A DNA stretch of 64,000 nucleotides from NCBI RefSeq assembly GCF_010685995.1, contig NZ_JAAGWK010000011.1, forward strand, positions 160,456 to 224,455, in the 5' to 3' direction. Positions 63,399 to 64,000 of this stretch are shown piece by piece. Numbering within the stretch: position 1 is the first letter of the stretch; every line of letters begins with the position of its first letter. A program made the translations under genes and the position numbers. Origin of the DNA: Goekera deserti. GTDB lineage: Bacteria > Actinomycetota > Actinomycetes > Mycobacteriales > Geodermatophilaceae. The notes beneath the pieces are model-generated. The model was not told the DNA's origin. It saw only the letters and a list, made by a program, of their open reading frames with translations, and did no database searches.

Positions 63399-64000
63399 GT
63401 GAGCGATTCACACAGTTCGAAGTTCTGGGCGCGCGTCGCCGAATTGGGGGCCCGCCCGGCACCTGGCAGCACGTACCGGAACAGCCGCACACCGGTCGCC
63501 CTCATCTGCGCGGTGGGGCACCTCTGCACGCCACGGCCGGCCAACGTGCAGCGGGGCCGTGGCCCCTGCCGAATCTGCGCGAACCACGACTCCAACGCCG
63601 CCGAATCGGCGTTCTGGGCCCGCGTCCGCGAACTCGGCGCTCGCCCGGCTCCCGATTCCAAGTATCGGGACAGCCGCACCCCGGTGGCGCTCATCTGCGC
63701 GGCTGGCCACGCATGCCACCCCAGGCCAACCAGCCTTCAGCAAGGACAAGGGCCATGCCGTGTATGTGCCCGCAACGACGCAGCGGCCGCTGAGGTGGCC
63801 TTCTGGGCAGCCGTCGACAAATGCCGCGCGCTCCCCGCTCCCCACGCCGTCTACAAGAACTCCCAGACGCCGGTGGCGTTGATCTGCGCCACCGGCCATC
63901 ACTGCGCGCCCCGCCCCGCCAATCTTCTGCGAGGGCAGGGGCCGTGCCGGACGTGCGCCGGCAACGACCCCGAGGCAGCCGAGGCGGCCTTCTGGGCAGC
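63399..64000 (+). CDS. tandem zinc-finger-like repeat protein (3' end outside window)
   Basis: Starts at a GTG preceded by AGAGAGG (63386-63392). After 8 residues it consists of 63-residue repeats, three complete and a fourth begun at the edge. Each repeat has FWARV, SRTPVALICAxGHxC and GPCRxCA, giving a CxxxHxC ... CxxC set that should bind one zinc ion. It is reminiscent of the tandem treble-clef repeats of DUF4379-type probable zinc ribbons, although the sequence differs. Could be a nucleic-acid-binding or phage/element protein. Confidence 0.75.
   Translation, partial: MSDSHSSKFWARVAELGARPAPGSTYRNSRTPVALICAVGHLCTPRPANVQRGRGPCRICANHDSNAAESAFWARVRELGARPAPDSKYRDSRTPVALICAAGHACHPRPTSLQQGQGPCRVCARNDAAAAEVAFWAAVDKCRALPAPHAVYKNSQTPVALICATGHHCAPRPANLLRGQGPCRTCAGNDPEAAEAAFWA
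63423..64000 (+). repeat. 189-bp tandem coding repeats
   Basis: Units start at 63423, 63612, 63801 and 63990, each exactly 189 nt (63 codons), beginning with TTCTGGGC. Protein-level identity is high at the zinc ligands and at the SxTPVALICA block. Confidence 0.8.

Overview
The window is very GC-rich DNA with strongly GC-biased third codon positions, many GTG starts, chains of genes overlapping by 4 nt (ATGA/GTGA), and several probable leaderless promoters (TANNNT followed 6-7 nt later by the start codon). This fits a high-GC actinomycete; the order cannot be fixed from the sequence. No rRNA, tRNA, CRISPR array or transposase was seen.

About 1-56 kb is one large hybrid biosynthetic region. 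At the left edge a TubC-docked NRPS protein (Thr-like A domain) runs out of the window on the minus strand. Opposite it is a plus-strand operon: HemW-like radical SAM protein, carbamoyltransferase and C-T didomain. A long minus-strand operon from about 30.2 down to 7.3 kb encodes a nucleotide-sugar dehydrogenase, a CmtR-like ArsR regulator, an NRPS (C*-A(Asn)-T-C-A(unassigned)-T), an NRPS with a fatty-acyl-AMP ligase starter (FAAL-ACP-C-A(Ser)-T-C*-A(Asn)), a T-C didomain, a glycosyltransferase/AspH-hydroxylase fusion, a second AspH hydroxylase and an asparagine synthetase. This points to an acylated peptide containing Ser and (probably beta-hydroxylated) Asn, further decorated by sugar and carbamoyl groups. 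A second plus-strand operon (30.3-35.9 kb) carries a VOC/GT-like fusion, a DUF5990-like protein, a second carbamoyltransferase and an SGNH hydrolase. It converges on a minus-strand operon (44.6-35.9 kb) with a small membrane protein, a 40-residue peptide with a double-glycine leader, an NRPS C-A(Ala)-T whose 5' end appears frameshifted, and a PKS (KS, relic AT, C-methyltransferase, KR, ACP).

The stretch 44.8-52.4 kb is the most unusual. It has an ankyrin protein, a B12-binding radical SAM protein with a CCAEP tail, a lipoprotein lipase, a second VOC/GT-like fusion coupled to a MerB-like (organomercurial lyase) protein with all three catalytic residues, a third AspH-like hydroxylase, a DsrE-like protein and a second CmtR-like ArsR sensor. 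Together these look like an organometal or heavy-metal module embedded in a natural-product locus. The first ArsR promoter and the promoter at 2.75 kb share a near-identical operator-like sequence, suggesting that one metal-type sensor controls both ends of the assembly line.

The stretch 52.4-56.4 kb supplies carrier-protein functions: type II thioesterase, FabF-like KS, ACP, and a PptH-like phosphoesterase coupled to a PptT-type phosphopantetheinyl transferase. From about 57 kb to the right edge the content changes to an integrated element: replication-relaxation protein, a 1.85-kb gene-poor segment with repeats, large serine recombinase, divergent XRE regulator with an operator palindrome, a hypothetical protein and a protein made of tandem 63-residue zinc-finger-like repeats that leaves the window.
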